A stretch of 64,000 nt of DNA from Lacticaseibacillus pabuli (GCF_028736235.1 NZ_CP117884.1:2480001-2544000), one strand, 5' to 3'. Counted from the stretch's first letter, positions 45,223 through 58,391 are shown. Notes: generated by a model not told the origin, from the letters alone. Program-made: numbers and translations.

Positions 45223-45318
45223 CTAAATGTGACGGCGCCGGCGAATCACCGACGCATAAGGTTTATCGATGGCGAGTAATCCAATTAAAATGACGGGTGA
45301 AGCAGTTAAAATAATCAT
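45223..45318 (-). CDS. Possible 31-residue membrane peptide upstream of the ABC genes
   Basis: ATG 45316-45318, behind AGCGAGG, reads MIILTASPVILIGLLAIDKP and on to a basic tail IRRRRHI and TAG. One hydrophobic helix with a positive end is the shape of small regulatory membrane peptides. It ends 24 bases before the ATPase start and would share its transcript. Confidence 0.4.
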   Translation of the reverse strand: MIILTASPVILIGLLAIDKPYASVIRRRRHI

Positions 45319-45540
45319 AAAGTTGCCTCGCTCTCTCTAATACCAACATTAGTCTAGCAAAAAATTACACCTCAAAGCATCGGACTACAGACCGAGATTG
45401 TTCAAGTCGACCAATTTATTGTTGACGCAAGATTTGCATAATCTGTCCTTGTTTTTTGCGTATTATTTGCCCGAACGGTGAATGCTATTCGTCATGTTGA
45501 TTACAATAACGGCCGTATTTAAGCATTTCCAGCATTATTT
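45319..45540. other. AT-rich gap between the divergent ABC operons
   Basis: This gap carries the promoters of the BcrAB-like genes on the minus strand, not defined with confidence, and no visible gene. The manganese-type operators begin at 45541. Confidence 0.4.
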
Positions 45541-45618
45541 TTAGGCAAAGCTAACATTTACTTGCCTTTCTGTATATTTTCAGATACAGTGAAATTGTAA
45601 ATTGTTAGACGCACCTAA
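45541..45618 (+). promoter_or_regulatory. Promoter flanked by two TTAG-N6-CTAA operators (MntR-like)
   Basis: TTAGGCAAAGCTAA (45541-45554) and TTAGACGCACCTAA (45605-45618) are both 14-base inverted repeats of the type TTAG-N6-CTAA, close to DtxR/MntR-family operators. A promoter lies between them: -35 TTGCCT (45562-45567), 17 bases, -10 TACAGT (45585-45590). Two sites around a promoter fit repression by metal-loaded MntR. Confidence 0.65.
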
Positions 45619-45639
45619 AACACCTAGGAGGAATGTCTC

Positions 45640-46381
45640 ATGCTTGAGATTAACAGCCTCTCGGTGGCTTACGCCGGCGCGCCAGTCTTTACTGATTTGT
45701 CAGTAAAATTTTGCGAGCGGAAAAATCACCGGGATTATTGGTCCGAATGGGGCCGGTAAATCAACCTTGATCAAAGGCGCTCTGGGCCTGATCAAGACAG
45801 CAAGTGGCACGGCCACATTCGACGGCCAGCCAATCGCAAAACAACGTGGCAACATTGCTTACGTTGAGCAACACAAGGATCTCGATTTGAGTTTTCCCAT
45901 CGATGTCCTCGACGTCATTCTCAGTGGCACCTACGCCAGGCTTGGCCTGTTCAAGAGCCCCGGAAAGCAAGAACACCAAATTGCTTTAGAGGCCCTCGAA
46001 CGTGTTAACCTGCCCGAGTTCAAACACAGACAAATTGGCGGCCTCTCTGGCGGTCAATTGCAGCGCGTTTTCGTGGCACGCGCAATTGCCCAGGATGCAG
46101 ACCTCGTCATCCTCGATGAACCTTTTGTCGGGATCGACATGAATTCCGAACACGAAATCATGACCGTCCTGAATCAGTGGAAGCATGCGGGGAAAACCAT
46201 AATCGTCGTGCACCATGATTTGAACAAAGTTTCCAGCTACTTTGACGATCTCGTCATCATGAACCACGGCATCGTAGCGGCTGGTTCTGTCGCGGACACC
46301 TATACTGCTGAAAACATCAAGCGGGCTTTCAGTGCGGACCTATCCGACGTCCTTTTCGCGAAAGGGGGCGCATCATCATGA
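45640..46381 (+). pseudogene. Manganese-type ABC transporter ATPase gene with a one-base frameshift
   Basis: ATG 45640 is nine bases past AGGAGG. The frame reads MLEINSLSVAYAGAPVFTDL up to the T-run at 45709-45712, then goes out of phase and stops at 45757-45759. Removing one T restores SGKITGIIGPNGAGKST (Walker A), IGGLSGGQLQRVF, VILDEPFVGID and the H-loop in VVHHDL through to 46381. The full length, 742 bases, is one base over a multiple of three. The rest looks intact, so the change is recent, a sequence error or a slippage site. The next gene overlaps its end by 4 bases. Confidence 0.85.
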
Positions 46382-47232
46382 CGAGCATTCCAGAATTCAT
46401 TGGCGCGCTTGCACGTTACGACTTCCTGCAGAGTGCGCTCATCACTTCAATTATGGTTGGCGTCATGAGCGGAATTATCGGCAGTTTTATCATTCTGCGC
46501 GGTATGTCGCTCATGGGTGATGCCATCTCCCACGCGGTTTTACCTGGGGTGGCAGTGGCCTATATGTTGGGTATCAATATCCTCATCGGCGCATCTGTCT
46601 TCGGTATTCTCGCGGCACTACTCATCGGTTTTGTCTCGACACACAGTAAGCTGAAAAACGATACGTCGATTGGTATTGTCTTTAGTGCATTTTACGCGCT
46701 GGGCTTCATCCTAATTTCGCTAGCTGGCAGTTCGACCAACTTGCACCACATCCTGTTTGGTAACGTCCTTGCCGTGTCGAATTCAGACATGATTACCACC
46801 GTCATTGTGCTTTGCATCGCGGTACTATTCGTAGTCATTTTTTATAAGGAACTGCTGATTAGTTCGTTTGACCCGACCTTCGCGCAGACGTACGGCCTGA
46901 ACACCCGAGTGATGCATTATGCCCTGATGCTCGTTCTAACGCTCGTGACGGTCTCCGCTTTGCAGACCGTTGGGATTATCTTAGTGGTCGCAATGCTCAT
47001 CACGCCGGCAGCCACGGCCTTCATGTGGACCAATCGCATGAGTGTCATGCTCGTGATGGCTGCCATTTTTGGGGTGATTGCTTCGACAGTTGGCTTATAC
47101 CTCAGCTACGCACTCAACTGGGCGTCTGGCCCGGCCATCGTCATCGTCGCCGCTGCCATGTTCGTCGTGTCCTTCTTGTTCGCGCCGAAGCAAGGCTTAC
47201 TCATCAAGGTCAGGAGGACCAACAATGCTTAA
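46378..47232 (+). CDS. Manganese/zinc-type ABC transporter permease
   Basis: The 284-residue permease has eight or nine helices of the ABC-3 family (TroC/MtsB/ZnuB type). It has GSFIILRGMSLMGDAISHAVLPG near residue 40, with the conserved Asp and His on the metal path, and a VSALQTVGIILVVAMLITPAATA segment near 200. It overlaps the ATPase gene by 4 bases and the binding-protein gene by 8, so the three form one operon. Confidence 0.93.
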   Translation: MTSIPEFIGALARYDFLQSALITSIMVGVMSGIIGSFIILRGMSLMGDAISHAVLPGVAVAYMLGINILIGASVFGILAALLIGFVSTHSKLKNDTSIGIVFSAFYALGFILISLAGSSTNLHHILFGNVLAVSNSDMITTVIVLCIAVLFVVIFYKELLISSFDPTFAQTYGLNTRVMHYALMLVLTLVTVSALQTVGIILVVAMLITPAATAFMWTNRMSVMLVMAAIFGVIASTVGLYLSYALNWASGPAIVIVAAAMFVVSFLFAPKQGLLIKVRRTNNA

Positions 47233-48166
47233 ACGACTAAGTATCACCATTGCCGCTTTAGCTATCGTTATCGCCGGCGTTTTCGCCTTCACCAACCGCA
47301 ACAATGACCAAGACCAGGCCGCAACTGACGGTAAGCTTCGCGTGGTGACCACCAATTCCATTTTGGAAGACATGGTGCACCAGGTAGCGGGCGATAAAAT
47401 TGAGCTGTACAGTATCGTCAAGCGCGGTGTGGATCCGCATGAATATGATCCACAACCCAAGGACGTTGCGGCGACTACCAAGGCCGACCTGATATTCCAC
47501 AACGGGCTTAATTTGGAAACAGGCGGCAGCGGCTGGTTCAAGAAACTCATCAAAACTAGCCATAAGAGCTGGGGCGATGACGTCGTTGCGGCTAGCGATG
47601 GCGTGAAGGCGATGCACCTGACGACCAACAAGGACGAGGAAGACCCGCACGCGTGGTTGAGCATTGCCAATGGGATTCAGTATGTTGAGACCATTACGGA
47701 TGCCCTCGCCCGTAAGGATAAAAAGAATGCTTCGTATTACCGCCAGCGCAGTGCTGCGTACGTCGCGAAGCTCGGTGATTTGCATGAACAGGCCAAGCAG
47801 AAGTTCGCAGACGTCCCTGAGAAGGCACGCGTTCTCGTCACCAGTGAAGGGGCGTTTAAATACTTTGGCAAGGCATACGATGTGCAGCCAACCTACATTT
47901 GGGAGATTAACACCGAATCCCAAGGGACCCCAGAACAGATGAAACGGGTACTTGCTGCCATTGAAAGCAGTGATGTGAAGGCACTGTTCGTTGAAACGTC
48001 GGTCTCACCAAAATCGATGGAGAAGGTGGCAAAGGAAACCGGCCTACCCATTAAGTCCAAAATCTTCACGGACTCACTCGCACAATCTGGCAAGACTGGT
48101 GACACGTACTACACCATGATGAAATGGAATTTAGACAAGATTCACACTGGTATGATTGGCCGGTAA
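47225..48166 (+). CDS. Manganese-type metal-binding protein of an ABC transporter (cluster A-1)
   Basis: The protein has 313 residues from ATG 47225, behind AGGAGGACC. The four metal ligands of the PsaA/MtsA/TroA type can be read: His in DPHEYDP, His in DPHAWL, Glu in TSEGAFKYFG and Asp in FTDSLA. The phrase YIWEINTESQGTP is typical of the Mn-type branch. The N terminus is a helix (about 5-24) with no lipobox Cys, unusual for this family in Gram-positives; it may stay as an uncleaved membrane anchor. It delivers Mn(II), possibly Fe or Zn, to the permease. Confidence 0.92.
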   Translation: MLKRLSITIAALAIVIAGVFAFTNRNNDQDQAATDGKLRVVTTNSILEDMVHQVAGDKIELYSIVKRGVDPHEYDPQPKDVAATTKADLIFHNGLNLETGGSGWFKKLIKTSHKSWGDDVVAASDGVKAMHLTTNKDEEDPHAWLSIANGIQYVETITDALARKDKKNASYYRQRSAAYVAKLGDLHEQAKQKFADVPEKARVLVTSEGAFKYFGKAYDVQPTYIWEINTESQGTPEQMKRVLAAIESSDVKALFVETSVSPKSMEKVAKETGLPIKSKIFTDSLAQSGKTGDTYYTMMKWNLDKIHTGMIGR

Positions 48167-48183
48167 ATTCAAGTGAGACAATA

Positions 48184-48218
48184 ATAGGCAGCCCGCGCAT
48201 TTCGCGTAGGCTGCCTAT
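48184..48218. terminator. Terminator after the manganese-type operon
   Basis: ATAGGCAGCC (48184-48193) pairs with GGCTGCCTAT (48209-48218), with an inner CGC/GCG. A-rich and T-containing flanks allow use from either side. Confidence 0.8.
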
Positions 48219-48244
48219 TCGTTTATTTCGCAATTTCCTATCGT

Positions 48245-48454
48245 TTAAGGTTCATCCACTGGAACGAACTGACCTTGTTCCCGGACCATGACAGCCAGGG
48301 TTTGCAGTAGTGCATCATACTCCCGTTTGCTCATGAGAACAGCGTTGTTGGCCTTGTCAGGTTCTAATATCAGTACCGGTTTGTCATCGTCGTTCACTTT
48401 TGTCACCAATCGTGTCAAGTTCTTCCGTGTTTCCTCAATGCCAAGCACTAACAT
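48245..48454 (-). CDS. Phd/YefM-type antitoxin-like protein
   Basis: The 69-residue protein begins LGIEETRKNLTRLVTKVNDDD, then PVLILEPDKANNAVLMSKREYDALLQTL. This is the Phd/YefM fold: a strand-helix start that binds DNA and a helical end that usually grips a toxin. No RelE/Doc-like partner lies on either side, so it is solitary. It may act as a free regulator or remain from a lost toxin-antitoxin pair. ATG 48454 has a GAGGAGATGCGATAG stretch upstream. Confidence 0.78.
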   Translation of the reverse strand: MLVLGIEETRKNLTRLVTKVNDDDKPVLILEPDKANNAVLMSKREYDALLQTLAVMVREQGQFVPVDEP

Positions 48455-48634
48455 CTATCGCATCTCCTCTCAAGTACAGCAACTGTCCTCTGTAACTGAA
48501 TTCTAGGGGAGAGCGACGTTAACCGTCAACAGGTGCTAATGTGCAGTTTAAAACGGGATGTGTGTTCACTCATTATATAGATCTTGTACATGTCATTGTG
48601 TTAGGTCGCCCGTGGTCAGCAAAAAAGAGGACAA

Positions 48635-48661
48635 CAAAAAAGCCAGACACAAGGTCTGACT
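48635..48661 (-). terminator. rRNA operon terminator
   Basis: GCCAGAC (48642-48648) pairs with GTCTGAC (48654-48660), one mismatch, with a run of T on the minus strand. It lies directly after the 5S gene. Confidence 0.8.
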
Positions 48662-48669
48662 TTACTGTG

Positions 48670-48787
48670 AGCGTGGCAACTTCCTACCCTCGCAGGCAGT
48701 TTCCCACCAACTACTATCGGCGTAGAGAAGCTTAACTTCTGTGTTCGGCATGGGAACAGGTGTATCCTTCTCGCTATTGCCACCACA
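48670..48787 (-). rRNA. rrf: 5S ribosomal RNA
   Basis: On the minus strand the sequence opens GTGTGGTGGCAATAGCGAGA and ends with GGAAGTTGCCACGCTC, as 5S rRNA does. It contains the conserved CCCATGCCGAACACAGAAG core. Ends are set by pairing of the two termini and may be off by one or two bases. Confidence 0.95.
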
Positions 48788-48867
48788 CTCTATTCAATTG
48801 AGAACTTTATGCTCTCAAAACTGGCTATCATTGTTTTAATACTTCGAACCGCATATTTGCGACTGCT

Positions 48868-53568
<4,701 letters not shown>

Positions 53569-53730
53569 TAAGAGAGCTTTTTTACAAGCTCATTGATTTT
53601 TAAATAAAGCGAAATTGACTTCGCAAATGTGTTAATTGTTTTCAGCATATTTCAGCTGAATAACCTACCATTATTACGAAACTTTGTTCAGTTTTCAAAG
53701 GACTACTAATTGCCTTGCGACAACTTTTAT

Positions 53731-53855
53731 ATAATACAACGTGCTGGCTTAATTGTCAAACACTTTTTTAATTGATTGCCGCTCAGCCGCGCGCTCAAGG
53801 CGTTTAGCTCAATTGACAACTTAGATATCTTACCAACCAGAACAGTCAGGGTCAA
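53731..53855 (-). promoter_or_regulatory. Tandem rRNA promoters
   Basis: The gene-proximal promoter has -35 TTGACA (53754-53759), 17 bases, -10 TATTAT (53731-53736). The distal one has -35 TTGACC (53850-53855), 17 bases, -10 TAAGAT (53827-53832). Two promoters about 95 bases apart, upstream of 16S, are typical of rRNA operons. The rest of the 321-base gap holds the 16S leader. Confidence 0.88.
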
Positions 53856-53867
53856 GCGCTTTTCACA

Positions 53868-53894
53868 ATTAATTTGTCACGTGACACAATTAAT
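53868..53894. promoter_or_regulatory. Palindrome upstream of the distal rRNA promoter
   Basis: TGTCACGTGACA is a perfect 12-base palindrome, extended by ATTAATT arms with one base difference. It overlaps the stop of the AraC gene and ends 13 bases before the distal -35. It could be a protein site or an AraC-transcript stem; no T-run follows. Confidence 0.45.
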
Positions 53895-54747
53895 CACTTA
53901 TAGTACGAACACTTTGGCGATAATCCCGCGGTGTACAGCCATTTTGCTTTTTAAATTGCATTGAGAAATAACTAGCAGTTTTATACCCACATCGTGTGCC
54001 AATCTCAGCAACCTCCAGATCAGACGCAGCTAGCAGCGTTTGTGCGTGCCGCATTCGACAGCTTTGAACATACTCACTCGGTGTCTGACTGGCAAAAGTG
54101 GCAAAAAGTGCAAAGCAACTGCTACGACCAACGCCCCCGCGACGTGCAATTGTGCTAACCGACAGCTCTTTTGAATAGTTTTCTTCTATATATGAACGCA
54201 TCTGAATAAACTGAAGCCGGTTTGAGCCAGAGCCAGCTCCTGACAATTGCACATGTTGCAGGCAACGTGCCGTCACAGCTAACGCCTCCATGTAGACTGT
54301 CAATGGATCAGCACCGCCAAATCGGTAATAGTTGCCCAGTCGACTCAATTGCTTCAACACCGCATCCTGCCAAGACTTCTGACTATCCAATAGAAGAAAG
54401 TCGTCCGCTACATCACTCAAACGCAATGCGAGTTGCGGCTCGGCACCGTTTAACAACAGGTCAGGATTCAGTTGAATCGCCAGCAGCCTCCCATCGCTAC
54501 CCGGCTCTGCCGTCAGCGAATGGACCCTGCCCGCATTAATCAGCACACCATGATTACGTGTGAGACAAATAGCTTCTGTCCCAACCGTAACCTGCACCTC
54601 ACCGCTGATGGGCGTCAGAAACTCCAACTCATTGTGCCAATGTCTCGGAACCTGGTACCCGTGCTTATACAATTCTAAGACGTGTATAGCTAAGGGATAA
54701 CTGCCAAAGTCATATGCGACTGGGCGCTGATGAATCTCAAAAGTCAT
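53890..54747 (-). CDS. AraC-family transcriptional regulator
   Basis: The 285-residue protein has an N-terminal cupin-like sensing domain (about 20-140: HWHNELEFLTPISGEV, with the His residues of the fold). Two C-terminal helix-turn-helix units follow (about 185-280: LSVSTIARRGGVGRSSCFALF and VAEIGTRCGYKTASYFSMQFKKQNGCTPRDYR, in pieces). Such proteins usually control sugar genes. Its divergent neighbour is a HAD phosphatase, which it may regulate through the 108-base gap. Confidence 0.9.
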   Translation of the reverse strand: MTFEIHQRPVAYDFGSYPLAIHVLELYKHGYQVPRHWHNELEFLTPISGEVQVTVGTEAICLTRNHGVLINAGRVHSLTAEPGSDGRLLAIQLNPDLLLNGAEPQLALRLSDVADDFLLLDSQKSWQDAVLKQLSRLGNYYRFGGADPLTVYMEALAVTARCLQHVQLSGAGSGSNRLQFIQMRSYIEENYSKELSVSTIARRGGVGRSSCFALFATFASQTPSEYVQSCRMRHAQTLLAASDLEVAEIGTRCGYKTASYFSMQFKKQNGCTPRDYRQSVRTISD

Positions 54748-54855
54748 GGTTTGTCCTTTCCTGGATTATTTTGATATACATACGGACGATACTGACATTA
54801 TGTACCCACTCTACCATCTATACTGAGGTCAATTCAACGGAAAGGACGTCGCATT

Positions 54856-55692
54856 ATGAATGACATTCGCCTAATCGCAACTGACCTAGATGACACGCTG
54901 CTCCATCACGATGGTACCGTGCCACGCCAATTTAGCCAGGTCGCCAGTGAGCTGGAGTATCTCGGCGTGCACATGGTGCTCGCCAGTGGTCGCTCCTTGC
55001 ACACATTACAAGTGCAATTCCCTGAACTAGCCAAGTACGCGAGTTTTATCTGTGATAACGGCGCCGTCATTTACACGCATGGTCGCCTCGTTGCCATGAG
55101 TCAAATTGCACCTGCGATTTACCACCGAATGTTCGACGACATCCGCAAAGTCGGTGCCATTCCAATTATCTGCGGACCAGGCGCCACCTACATGGACCGA
55201 CAGGACGTTAAACACCGTTCCGCACTGGCGCGCTTCTTCAATAAGATAAGTGCCACTGCTCATCCGAACGTCCTCGACGTTCCCGCTGACAAAATTAGCG
55301 CGTTCTTTCCCAATGGCATCACACCCGCTGGTCACGAACAGATTTGCAACGCCTATGCCGCAGACTATACCGTGACACCTTCTGACGATTCCTGGCTCGA
55401 CATCACCAACCGCGGAGTGAACAAGGGTGCCGCGCTGCAACACCTCGGGGCAAGCCGTGGCGTCGAAGCCACCGAAATGGTCAGTTTTGGTAACACCGAC
55501 AACGACCGCGAGATGCTGCAACTTACCAGATATAGTTACATTGTAGAAAACGCAACAAACGGTATGACCAAATACGCGCGTTTCCGTACCGCGTCTTGCG
55601 ATGATGAGGGTGTTATGCAGGTCCTACAACAAATTCTGCAAAGCAAGCGGCGTGATCAAGCTGCACTCATCGGTTGGGCTAGTGGTCGCTAA
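54856..55692 (+). CDS. Cof-type HAD-IIB phosphatase
   Basis: The 278-residue protein has motif I ATDLDDTLL (Asp10 nucleophile, Asp12 acid/base), motif II VLASGR, a Lys in NKGAAL and motif IV FGNTDNDREM. A cap domain (about 85-190) is the IIB type. These enzymes remove phosphate from sugar phosphates or flavin intermediates. RBS GGAAAGGA lies ahead of ATG 54856. It is divergent from the AraC regulator. Confidence 0.92.
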   Translation: MNDIRLIATDLDDTLLHHDGTVPRQFSQVASELEYLGVHMVLASGRSLHTLQVQFPELAKYASFICDNGAVIYTHGRLVAMSQIAPAIYHRMFDDIRKVGAIPIICGPGATYMDRQDVKHRSALARFFNKISATAHPNVLDVPADKISAFFPNGITPAGHEQICNAYAADYTVTPSDDSWLDITNRGVNKGAALQHLGASRGVEATEMVSFGNTDNDREMLQLTRYSYIVENATNGMTKYARFRTASCDDEGVMQVLQQILQSKRRDQAALIGWASGR

Positions 55693-55710
55693 CTAGAATT
55701 GAAGACAGCA

Positions 55711-55755
55711 AAAAAGAGATTGGGCTTCGACAAACGTCGAGACACAATCTCTTTT
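55711..55755. terminator. Bidirectional terminator
   Basis: AAAAAGAGATTG pairs with CAATCTCTTTT around TCGAC/GTCGA. It lies between the phosphatase gene (+) and rpsR (-). Confidence 0.88.
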
Positions 55756-55801
55756 GTTAGGTATCAAGATGAACCATCCCAATGCCATTTTATTAGCTAT
55801 A

Positions 55802-56038
55802 TTAGTCTTCAGCTACGAAAGGCAGAAGGCCCATGATGCGGCTGCGTTTGATCGCAACCGTGAGCTTACGCTGGTTCTTAGCGGAAGTACCGGTAACACG
55901 ACGAGGCAAGATCTTACCACGTTCTGAAATGAAACGTTCCAGAAGGTTGGTGTCCTTGTAGTCGATGTATTCAATGTGGTTTGCGGCAATGAAGTCTACC
56001 TTACGGCGACGACGGCCACCACGACGTTGTTGTGCCAT
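55802..56038 (-). CDS. rpsR: 30S ribosomal protein S18
   Basis: The protein has 78 residues from ATG 56038, eight bases past GAAGGAG. It shows the S18 core: basic start [15 protein letters not shown], then [44 protein letters not shown] (in pieces). S18 forms a pair with S6 on the platform of the 30S subunit. It is last in the rpsF-ssb-rpsR operon. Confidence 0.98.
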   Translation of the reverse strand: MAQQRRGGRRRRKVDFIAANHIEYIDYKDTNLLERFISERGKILPRRVTGTSAKNQRKLTVAIKRSRIMGLLPFVAED

Positions 56039-56064
56039 CGAAATCACTCCTTCGTTCTAGATTT

Positions 56065-56652
56065 TTAGAATGGCAGATCGTCATCCGAGATATCGATCTG
56101 CTTACCATTGCTGGCAAACGGATCAGGATTGCTGAATGGGTCGTTGGCGTTCTGGTTGTTTGAACCATTACCGCCCTGCTGACCATTATTCGGCTTGTTC
56201 CCGGAACCACCAGCTGGGGCAGCTGGCTGAGATCCACCTTGAGGCTGGTTGTTCTGATAAGAACCACCATTGCCCTGGTTGTTGAAAGAACCACCATTGT
56301 TGCCTTCGCCACGTGGACGAGCTTCGGTCGTTGCCCGGCTTTCCAGCAGAGCAAAGTTATCGACCACCACTTCGGTCACGTAGACGCGCTGGCCCTGAGC
56401 ATTATCGTAAGTCCGGCTTTGCAGACGGCCTTCGATACCTACCAAGGAACCTTTGCGTGTGAAGTTTGAGAAGTTTTCAGCGCTTTTGCGCCATACCACG
56501 CAGCTGATGAAGTCGGATTCGCGTTCGCCTTGCGCGTTCGTGAATTGACGGTCAACTGCCAGCGTGAACGTCGCCACCGCCGTGCCGCTCTGCGTGTAAC
56601 GCAGCTCAACATCGCGAGTGAGACGACCAGTCAATGCAACTTGATTAATCAT
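56065..56652 (-). CDS. ssb: Single-stranded DNA-binding protein
   Basis: The 195-residue protein has an N-terminal OB-fold (about 1-108: [43 protein letters not shown]). A Gly/Asn/Gln-rich flexible linker (about 115-178) leads to the acidic tip DISDDDLPF, which binds partner proteins. It is between rpsF and rpsR, the usual Firmicutes order. Confidence 0.98.
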   Translation of the reverse strand: MINQVALTGRLTRDVELRYTQSGTAVATFTLAVDRQFTNAQGERESDFISCVVWRKSAENFSNFTRKGSLVGIEGRLQSRTYDNAQGQRVYVTEVVVDNFALLESRATTEARPRGEGNNGGSFNNQGNGGSYQNNQPQGGSQPAAPAGGSGNKPNNGQQGGNGSNNQNANDPFSNPDPFASNGKQIDISDDDLPF

Positions 56653-56685
56653 TCCTTCGTCCCCCTTGCCGGGTGCTAGGCCCGG

Positions 56686-56982
56686 TTAGTCTTCGCGCTT
56701 GACAATCATGTGACGCAGCATGTCGGCGCTAATCTTACCAAGACGATCAAATTCGTTGATTGCCTTGTCATCAGATGCAGTTACATTAACGATATGGTAA
56801 GTACCTTCAGAATACTTGCCAATCTGGTATGCAAACTTGCGCTTCTGCCAGTCCTTGGAATCGATGATGTTCGCACCGTTTTCCTTCAGAATGTTGTCAA
56901 ATCGTTCAACAAGAGCAGTCTTGCCAGCCTCATCCATATCAGGACGGATGATGTAGGTAATTTCGTATTTCGTTTCAGCCAT
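56686..56982 (-). CDS. rpsF: 30S ribosomal protein S6
   Basis: The protein has 98 residues from ATG 56982, behind AAGGAGGTGAA. It reads [20 protein letters not shown] and [21 protein letters not shown], the S6 fold. It binds S18 and 16S rRNA. It is the first gene of the operon with ssb and rpsR. The leader may hold an S6:S18 binding site. Confidence 0.98.
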   Translation of the reverse strand: MAETKYEITYIIRPDMDEAGKTALVERFDNILKENGANIIDSKDWQKRKFAYQIGKYSEGTYHIVNVTASDDKAINEFDRLGKISADMLRHMIVKRED

Positions 56983-57107
56983 TTGACTATTCACCTCCTT
57001 ATGGTCTTCTGGTCCCCGCACGTAGCGGAGACAAGGGGTAAGTACAATGCCACTAGGGCTAGTTACTCACAGATTAAAAGAATAGCATAGTTCCGATGCC
57101 GCCGCAA
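56983..57107 (-). promoter_or_regulatory. rpsF operon promoter and possible S6:S18 leader
   Basis: On the minus strand, -35 TTGCGG (57102-57107), 17 bases, -10 TATTCT (57079-57084). The leader of about 90 bases contains TCTCCGC...GCGGGGA, which can form a hairpin just upstream of the ribosome site. Such a position fits the feedback site bound by the S6:S18 pair; the detailed motif was not verified. Confidence 0.5.
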
Positions 57108-57126
57108 GGAAAATCTATAGAAGCTA

Positions 57127-58035
57127 CTATTGCAAGGCCGCCACAAGTTCCGCGCAAGCATCGTGGCTCGCAATCGCCGACTCCGGACTCACGGGATTTG
57201 GTCCATCCTTGGCAACCGCATCAAGAAACGCACGGGTCAATGGGGCAAAGCCGCGCGTATCCAGGACCTTCTCCCAGTCAGGACGATGCTGCAAAGTACT
57301 CCCACCGCTGGTCTGGGTCTGCAACTGCATGAGGTCAATGCTCCGCTGACGACTGCCCGCCGCTTGCACCGTGATTTCCTCGAGGTTCGCCGCCGCATCC
57401 ATATTGGTGATCGCACTCACGCGGCACTCACCCGTATCGGCTGTGTAGTATGCCTGCTGGAGATTACCCGCGTGGTCGGCGCGCACGTGCACCGCCGTGG
57501 TCTGGGCATCCCCATCAGCCAGCCATAGTGCAGTGTCCAAGGGATGAATCATCAGGTCCCACAAGGCAGCGACGGATTCTTGCTGGGCGTGAACGCGCAT
57601 CTTCTCCGCGGTGATTTGCTGCTTGTCGGGTATGGCCTTCAGCGCGACGTTAAATGGGGCAAAGCGCCGGTTAAAGCCACAGGTGAGGAGCAAGTTCTTC
57701 TCCGCTGCTAGGCCATACAAATCACGTACCACCGCCGGATCCGTTGCAACTGGTTTGTCCACATACACGTGAATGCCTGCGTTCAACAGTGTCTGGATGA
57801 TGGCTGGATGTGTTGCGGTCGGCGTGTGCACGAACACGGCTGCTGGGTGAACCGCGATGAGTTCATCTAGTGTCTGGTGCAGGTGGGTGAAACCGTAACG
57901 TGATGCGAGCGCCTGCCCCTTCGTCTGGTTCCGGGTGGTCAGGTGCCACTCGTATTCATCCTGCATTGCCGCCATGGTTGGCAGGTATGCTTTCTGTGCG
58001 ATGTTGCCTAGTCCAATAACCCCGATTCTTAACAT
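57127..58035 (-). CDS. Gfo/Idh/MocA-family oxidoreductase
   Basis: The protein has 302 residues from ATG 58035, behind AGGGAGATT. It has an N-terminal Rossmann fold (MLRIGVIGLGNIAQKAYLP), then the EKP-like motif VYVDKPVATD holding the catalytic Lys, and a C-terminal alpha/beta domain (about 125-300). These enzymes oxidise or reduce sugars and inositols with NAD(P). The substrate cannot be told and no sugar operon is next to it. The stop is close to the rpsF promoter. Confidence 0.88.
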   Translation of the reverse strand: MLRIGVIGLGNIAQKAYLPTMAAMQDEYEWHLTTRNQTKGQALASRYGFTHLHQTLDELIAVHPAAVFVHTPTATHPAIIQTLLNAGIHVYVDKPVATDPAVVRDLYGLAAEKNLLLTCGFNRRFAPFNVALKAIPDKQQITAEKMRVHAQQESVAALWDLMIHPLDTALWLADGDAQTTAVHVRADHAGNLQQAYYTADTGECRVSAITNMDAAANLEEITVQAAGSRQRSIDLMQLQTQTSGGSTLQHRPDWEKVLDTRGFAPLTRAFLDAVAKDGPNPVSPESAIASHDACAELVAALQ

Positions 58036-58133
58036 GCTCAATCTCCCTTGCGCCTCATTTGACAGCGCCCTCATATTTGATGCATTCATTCTAACACGTG
58101 GGGTGGTATCATTAGCCCAAGGAGCTGAATAAT

Positions 58134-58322
58134 GTGAATCAGAACAATTACAAACGTATCCTCACCATCGTCATCGCGGTCCTCGCGCTCATCCCCCTCT
58201 ACCTCATCATTCGTAGCTTCCAGGCGAGTGTTGGGCAAGGGTTCCTGTCGATTGCGCTACTCGCAGGCGTGATTATCGCGTATTACTTCCTTAGCAAACC
58301 AGATTGGCGCAACCGCCATTAA
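58134..58322 (+). CDS. Small two-helix membrane protein
   Basis: The protein has 62 residues from GTG 58134, nine bases past AAGGAG. Two hydrophobic helices (about 9-27 and 36-52) are joined by a short loop, with a basic end KPDWRNRH. Family not recognised. It is divergent from the oxidoreductase and ended by a strong terminator. Confidence 0.6.
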   Translation: MNQNNYKRILTIVIAVLALIPLYLIIRSFQASVGQGFLSIALLAGVIIAYYFLSKPDWRNRH

Positions 58323-58333
58323 ATTCGTTACAC

Positions 58334-58376
58334 AAAAATGGGTGTCCAGATTTTTATCTGGGCGCCCATTTTTGTT
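58334..58376. terminator. Bidirectional terminator
   Basis: AAAAATGGG...CCCATTTTTG with inner CCAGA/TCTGG forms a long stem between the gene at 58134 (+) and the HxlR gene (-). Confidence 0.88.
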
Positions 58377-58391
58377 TACCAAGGAATAACT

